Part shown: one piece after another, positions 57,961-64,000 of the stretch
How the letters are laid out: every line of letters begins with the position of its first letter
How positions within the stretch are numbered: position 1 is the first letter of the stretch
Origin: Megalobrama amblycephala
Taxonomy: Eukaryota; Chordata; Actinopteri; Cypriniformes; Xenocyprididae
Length of the DNA: 64,000 bases
Direction of reading: 5' to 3'
NCBI RefSeq assembly: GCF_018812025.1
Contig: NC_063045.1
Span: 12,938,884-13,002,883 of the forward strand
Translations under genes and position numbers: made by a program
Notes under the pieces: model-generated
Told to the model about the DNA's origin: nothing
Seen by the model: only the letters and a program-made list of their open reading frames with translations
Databases searched by the model: none

Positions 57961-58490
57961 GGCTTTCATATTTTACTTGGTATTCACTTTTAATGCAGGA
58001 TTGTTTGGCAGAAATTGGAGTAAAATTCCGATTTAAAAAAAAAAAAAAAAAAAAGGTAAAGTGTTTTTCCTCAAATATTTAATATTGTACCCTTTTAGCC
58101 ACCTTTTTTTTTTTTTTTTTTTAGCAGGAAAACCTCAAAATTAAGGGATAGTTCAACTTTAGTAATTACAAAAGCTTTTTCACCACTTGAGCAGCTTTGT
58201 GTTTTAATAATAATAAATATATAAAAGACAAATACAGTATAGCCATAAATGGCAATCATCAGGTCCAGGGACCAATCGTGCATGTGGACAATCAGCTGGT
58301 ACAAATGAAATGTATCTTTTCAAGTATAAGTTCAAAATGAGAGTGTTTTTTTGTTTTTTAAAGCAAACTCCATCTTTAATCTTCACTGATGAAACTGGTT
58401 ACAGCAACTGACCTCCAAAGGAAATCACTCCCGCTTACTGAATAGAGAAGTCTTAAAGAAACCCTCTGTAATTTTTTTAATGTCATAATA
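57961..58490. other. Intergenic, nothing recognised
   Basis: Homopolymer A and T runs (58035-58054, 58104-58122) and AT-rich DNA. No gene. Confidence 0.4.
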
Positions 58491-59700
58491 TACACCGGAT
58501 CAGGCATAACATTATGAGCACCTTCCTAATATTGTGTTGGTCCCCTTTTGCTGCCAAAACAGCCCTGACCCATCAAGGCATGGACTCCTCTAGACCCCTG
58601 AAGGTGTGCTGTGGATATCTGCACCAAGATGTTAGCAGCAGATCCTTTAAGTCCTGTAAGTTGCGAGGTGGAGCCTCCAATGGATCGGACTTGTTTGTTC
58701 AGCACATCCCACAGATGCTCCATTGGATTGAGATCTGGGGAATTTGGAGGCCAAGTCAACACCTCAAACTTGTTGTTGTGCTCCTCAAACCATTCCTGAA
58801 CCATTTTTGCTTTCGTGGTCAGGAGCATTATCCTGCTGAAAGAGGCCACAGCCACCAGGGAATACTGTTTCCATGAAAGGGTGTACATGGTCTGCAACAA
58901 TGCTTAGGTAGGTGGTACGTGTCAAAGTAACATCCACATGGATGGCAGGACCCAAGGTTTCCCAGCAGAACATTGCCCAAAGCATCACACTGCCTCCGCC
59001 GGCTTGCCTTCTTCCCATAGTGCATCCTGGTGCCATGTGTTCCCCAGGTAAGAGACACACACGCACCCGGCCATCCACGTGATGTAAAGGAAAACGTAAT
59101 TCATCAGACCAGGCCACCTTCATCCATTGCTCCGTGGTCCAGTTCTGATGCTCACGTGTCCACTGTTGGCTCTTTCGGCGGTGGACAGGGGTCAGCATGG
59201 GCACCCTGACTGGTCTGCAGCTATGCAGCTCCATACGCAACTGATGCACTGTGTATTCTAACACCTTTCTATCAAAACTAGCATTAACTTCTTGAGCAAT
59301 TTGAGCTACAGGAGCCTCGATCTGTTGGATCGGACCACACGGGCCAGCCTTCACTCCCCACGTGAATCAATGAGCCTCGCCTCGCCGGTTCACCACTGTT
59401 TCCTTCCTTTCACCACTTTTGATAGGTACTGACCACTGCAGACCGGGAACACCCCACAAGAGCTGCAGTTTTGGAGATGCTCTGACCCAGTCGTCTAGCC
59501 ATCACAATTTGGCCCTTGTCAAACTCACTCAAATCCTTACGCTTGCCCATTTTTCCTGCTTCTAACACATCAACTTTGAGGAGAAAATGTTCACTTGTTG
59601 CCTAATATATCCACCCACTAACAGGATGCCTGTGATGAAGAGATGATCAGTGTTATTCACTTCACAGTCAGTGCTCATAATGTTATGCCTGATCGATGTA
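58491..59700 (-). mobile_element. Tc1-like transposon with broken transposase
   Basis: Element 58493-59698 (1206 bp) has TIRs containing GATCAGGCATAACATTATGA and is flanked by TA on both sides. On the minus strand the transposase starts at 59548-59550 ([20 protein letters not shown]), passes through AWSDELRF and FQQDNAPDH (first two catalytic Asp) and SPDLNPMEHLW (third residue, Glu). It is spread over at least three frames (59550 to 58526) with frameshifts, so it is inactive, though the ends look intact. Confidence 0.88.
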
Positions 59701-60912
59701 TATGATCATAAGTTAGGCCTATGTTGACTGATGTTAAGCTTTTCAAGTTTGGATAAATTGCATGTCAAAGGACGTCACAGGTCAATTTCAATTGAGCATT
59801 ATCATTTACATTATCATTTACAGCACAAAAATATTCCCAAAATATTTATCTTAGGGCCCCTTTTTTATTTATTTCTATAATAAATATGTGGCCTTCTAAC
59901 CTTTAAAACTGTATTTGTGTGAACTGTTGAGTTTTCTAGAACCAAAACAACCAAGTAAACACGTTGATAAATGGGAACAACATCCTCGCAGTAACTGTGA
60001 TAGTCATACACTATTCCCTGTGAAGTGACACTGAAATTACTTTCACTCTGTCTCTTTCTCTCTATAAAACACTTTCATACCTCTGTTCCCCATCCTTTAG
60101 TTTTATGGCTGTAATCTGACACAGTTTCTGTGTCCTATCAGCGCCAATGACACAATTCATCTGAAAGAGGCCCAACAGCAAATTGCAGTATATCATTAAA
60201 TTTCCCCGTCAAAGCTCAGCCAATAGGTGGCGAGCATTAAATCACACATGTCGCATTGGCGGCCAATGGCATTGCGAAGGCAATATATCTGTCAGGAAGC
60301 AGAGCCTCTTAATGAGTGCTGCATTGCTGCTGGGGATCTGGAGGAAACATGAAGAAGGAAAACGGGTTGAAAACATCCACTGCAGTTTGGCTTGGGTTTT
60401 TCTCTTGTGGTTTAAAGGTTGAGGTTATTTGATCCAGTGTGTGGCTAATAACAACAAAGTTAGGATTAGAAAGCCACAGAAGTGTTTCCACTTATATTCA
60501 GTGTCTATAAGTACTATACAACACTTAAATTAACCATTTGATATGCATTTATTGTACATGCATGTTTTTACATTGTACTTATATTTTAAAATACTTGCAT
60601 GTAATTACAGCTGTAATTAATTTCTGTAATTACACCTAAAATGACACCGTTGACCCTTCCCTTACACCTTAACTGCTCAACCAACCAACACCAGTAAACC
60701 TGTTTCTAACCTACCCGTATCCACCTCAATAGCAGTACAAGTGTTTTTCAATACATCTTCAACACAATAAGCCTTTTTTTTTTTTGATGTAAGAACATTG
60801 TAGTTAAAGAGTCAGAGACAAAAACAGAAATATTTATCCAAACAAAAGGAATGAAAAAGCAGCAACTGGATCAAATATTACCGTTCACAATTTGGGGAGT
60901 CAGTAAGATTTG
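59701..60912. other. Intergenic; small AT- and CCAAT-containing stretch
   Basis: CCAAT words at 60220-60223 and near 60263 (GCCAATGGC) lie in a GC-richer stretch (60210-60290) that could be an old promoter or nothing. No coding frame was recognised. Confidence 0.3.
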
Positions 60913-61803
60913 TTAAAGGTGCCCTAGAATCAAAAATTGAATTTACCTCGGCATAGTTGAATAACAAGATTTAACATTGTTTCCTCCTTCTTGTGTAAAT
61001 CTCATTTGTTTAAAAGACCTCCGAAGAACAGGCGAATCTCAACATAACACAGACTGTTACGTAACAGTCGGGATCATTAATATGTACGCCCCAATATTTG
61101 CATATGCCAGCTCATGTTCAAGCATTACACAAGGGCAGCCAGTATTAACGTCTGGATCTGTGCACAGCTGAATCATCAGACTAGATAAGCAAGCAAGAAC
61201 AACAGCGAAAAATGGCAGATGGAGCAATAATAACTGACATGATCCATGATTACATGATATTTTTAGTGATATTTGTAAATTGTCTTTATAAATGTTTCGT
61301 TAGCATGTTGCTAATGTACTGTTAAATGTGGTTAAAGTTACCATCGTTTCTACTGTATTCACGGAGACAAGAGAGCCATTGCTATTTTCATTTTTAAACA
61401 CTTGCAGTCTGAATAATGCATAAACACAACTTCATTCTTTATAAATCTCTCCAACAGTGTGTAATGTTAGCTTTAGCCACGGAGCACTATCAAACTCATT
61501 CAGAATCAAATGTAAACATCCAAATAAATACTATACTCACATGATCCGATGCATGCATGCAGTATGCATGATGAACGTCTTGTAAAGATCCATTTTGAGG
61601 GTTATATTAGGGGGGGGGGGGGGGATTTAAAGGGGCTGCAGCCTGAATCGGTGCATAGTTAATGATGCCCCAAAATAGGCAATTAAAAAAATTAATTTAA
61701 AAAAATCTATGGGGTATTTTGAGCTGAAACTTCACAGACACATTCAGGGGACACCTTAGACTTATATTAAATCCTGTAAAAACTGGTTCTAGGGCACCTT
61801 TAA
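60913..61803. mobile_element. TTAA-flanked element with AGGTGCCCTAGAA ends
   Basis: Element 60917-61799 (883 bp) has AGGTGCCCTAGAA and TTCTAGGGCACCT as ends and TTAA on both sides. A run of G (61611-61623) lies inside. No transposase frame. Confidence 0.75.
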
Positions 61804-62316
61804 AGGGGGATGTAATGCTATTTTATGCATTGACTTATTTACACTGTTAAAGAGTTGCATTCTCATGTTAAACATGGCCAAAGTTTCAAAACACGAGTTG
61901 AACTTATGATGGATGTATTTCTGTGGCAAATACTTCCTGGTTGTGGACATGTTTCGCAGATTTTTTTTTAGAGTATGGCCTTTATCACTGAGGATTTGTC
62001 CCTAAAAGGTAGAGCTTTGTTGTAAAACTGACTGTCATGATTAGTCTGCTACCCAGTAAATCATTTTCTTGTTAAATTTAAAAAGGATATTCATTTGAAC
62101 TTTTTTTTTTTTTTTTTTTTGTAATATATTGGCTGAAACCTTGTTTCGTTTATTTTGGCTCATGTAAGATTTGACTAGATTTATAATTGATAACATTGAC
62201 CCCACTTTTTCTTTGTATTTAGAAAACATTATAGTTAGGTTTATCCCTCTTAAATAAAAGGAAAGAATGGCCTACTATATGATAAATTTTAATTTTTGCT
62301 AAATTTCTTATACATA
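61804..62316. other. Intergenic, nothing recognised
   Basis: AT-rich DNA with a T run at 62101-62120. The Lys-rich frame on the minus strand is an effect of that run. Confidence 0.4.
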
Positions 62317-62534
62317 CAGTATCTCACAGAAGTGAGTACACCCCACACATTTTTGTAAATATTTTATTATATCTTTTCATGTGACAACACTGAAGAAATG
62401 ACACTTTGCCACAGTGTAAAGTAGTGAGTGTACAGCTTGTATAACAGTGTAAATTTGCTGTCCGCCCTAAAACTAGCTCAACACACAGCAATTAATATTT
62501 ACAAAAGGGGTGTACTCACTTCTGTGAGATACTG
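62317..62534. mobile_element. Short TA-flanked element (CAGTATCTCACAGAAGTGAG)
   Basis: The left CAGTATCTCACAGAAGTGAG and the right CTCACTTCTGTGAGATACTG are exact inverted repeats; TA lies on both sides (62315-62316, 62535-62536). 218 bp, probably a non-autonomous Tc1/mariner-type element. Confidence 0.85.
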
Positions 62535-63830
62535 TAAATGTAAGTACAGTAAAACCCAACCTTTGTTTTTGGTTCTTGAAAAGGAAATTCAAATAGAGCA
62601 TACATTTTTCATTCACATAATATAAAAGCAACTATCACTGATTCTTGAGATAAGGGACAAAACATGTTTTAGAAGTTAGTTTTTATTGTTTAATTATACA
62701 TTATTTTTAAACTGATATATTTGTAGACAAAAGTCTTAGCTAATGAACCATGTAAGGGAAACGGTTTTTCTAAAAAAATACATATATACACTTCAGAACT
62801 TAATTTGTGTCAACTCTGTCAGACGCATTAAAAGCATGCTATTTTAATGAACAAAACCCTTCACCTGGTGTTAAATACTGACGGAGTTGACAAAGGTCCA
62901 GCTGGGGCCAAATATACATGAAACAACATTAGAAAAAATTTCCCCATATGCAAAAAACATATTAAATCACATTGTATAGACTTTTTGACAACACTTGTCA
63001 ACTATCAGACATAAAACATGACGTAGTTGACGTCTGACGGAGTTGAGAAAATGGAATATTTTTCCACCTTAACCACATGTTGTTCAGTGGAGCAATTTTG
63101 TTTTCTTTCTCAGTTGTAGCTGCCTTAATAAACATATCAAAAATGCCCAGATTTATCCTACAACTATTTACAGAAACTATTACACCGAGATGATGGAGTT
63201 GAAAGTTAAAGCTGTGACCGCAGAGACTTCAACATTGTTTGTATAAAATATAAGAAAAATATATAAAACTTCCAGGACAGTGTCATACTGTGAGATCCAC
63301 AATGAGCAGGAAAAAGGAAAGGGGTCCTCAGAGTTAAAGGTGACCATGACACTGCCTGATTTATTCATAATTATAAAAAAATTCTGATGGAGTTGACGCA
63401 ATTTTATAGGCATTTTTAAAGAAGATAAAATTCAAGACTGATTTTTTGTATTTTTTTTGATATATTACAGATCTCTGCCTTTCAATTTAAATGTATATTT
63501 TTGAATTTGTTGCATTTTCAAACACTTTAGACAGTGTGACCTCATGCTGAGGCTAAATTACATGTATTTTCCAAACATAAGAGCATTTATTTAGAATAAT
63601 ACTAACAAAATTATGATTGTATCCAGATCTCCTGTAGACGTAACTTTTTAAGTATTTTTATTTTGATGAATTTATTTATTTTTAACAAAGAGGGCTTTAT
63701 ATTTTGTCCCTTATATTTACATAATGTTTGGCCTACCCCTCTGGTTGTATACTTCTATGAATATATGTATTATTGCAGTTTTGACTGTACATTGACTTTG
63801 TTTGTTTGTTTGAAGTTTAATAAAAAAACA
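62535..63830. other. AT-rich region with repeated GACGGAGTTGA words
   Basis: GACGGAGTTGA or a one-base variant occurs at about 62881, 63037, 63193 and 63387, and its inverse near 62812 (TCAACTCTGTCAG). No gene or element ends were recognised. Confidence 0.35.
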
Positions 63831-64000
63831 TTAGGCCTATCTTCATCCTATTCGCCATCTTCCCACATGAAAGAGAACAAAGCGGACGTAGTCCCGCCCT
63901 TGCATATGACGTAACGACGCATAGTGACCTCACGACGTGCAGCTGCGTACATTCCCTGCGAGACTGCGCGAGGTCTGCTGTCAGTCACTGGGAGACCGCC
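63831..64000 (+). promoter_or_regulatory. CpG-rich edge, possible promoter of the next gene
   Basis: The last 150 bases are far richer in CG than the preceding 1.3 kb and include ATGACGTAACGACG (TGACGTAA resembles a CRE/ATF site) and CGACGTGCAGCTGCG. It may be the promoter of a gene lying to the right, but nothing in the window confirms it. Confidence 0.35.

Overview
The window is a teleost genomic segment, most likely from a cyprinid (zebrafish or carp group). The evidence is the dense load of fish DNA transposons (hAT elements with 8-bp target duplications, TTAA-flanked inverted-repeat elements, Tc1-like elements, and the dispersed repeat with ends like GGGTTAGTTCACCC), the long microsatellites, and genes split by large repeat-filled introns. 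No prokaryotic features are present.

Three genes can be reconstructed from splice sites. (1) On the minus strand at 6580-10566 is a compact seven-exon TNF-receptor-superfamily gene. It encodes a signal peptide, one to two cysteine-rich domains, one membrane helix and a short tail without a death domain; all phases join into 145 codons. (2) On the minus strand at about 11300-12126 is a short multi-exon candidate gene that I could not identify. (3) On the plus strand from about 23.9 kb to 58 kb is a znf740-type C2H2 zinc-finger gene. It has an N-terminal part in three exons, a first-finger exon, a long row of duplicated one-finger exons, and a terminal exon carrying the last C2HC finger.

The row of one-finger exons is the outstanding feature. 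Human ZNF740, as I recall it, has three fingers. Here the middle-finger exon is present as twelve intact copies between 32901 and 49369: eleven of exactly 84 nt, and a last one that also carries the start of the terminal finger. Every junction lies in the same phase inside the Gly codon of the inter-finger linker. Any copy can therefore be included or skipped without a frameshift, and the Gly codon is always restored. Copies differ mainly at synonymous positions. All copies included would give 14 fingers in a 580-residue protein with almost identical DNA-contact residues, which suggests a reader of long repetitive G-rich DNA or a combinatorial splicing system that sets finger number.

The rest is repeats: a copia-like polymerase fragment at the left end; a nest of elements in the TNFR-like gene's large intron; a group of short palindromes at 12.9-13.9 kb; four hAT elements with recognisable target duplications; several TTAA-flanked elements, one carrying a roughly 150-bp satellite broken by a hAT element; a four-element nest in the intron between finger exons 11 and 12; a near-complete but broken Tc1-like element at 58.5-59.7 kb; and a CpG-rich stretch at the right edge that may be the promoter of the next gene.
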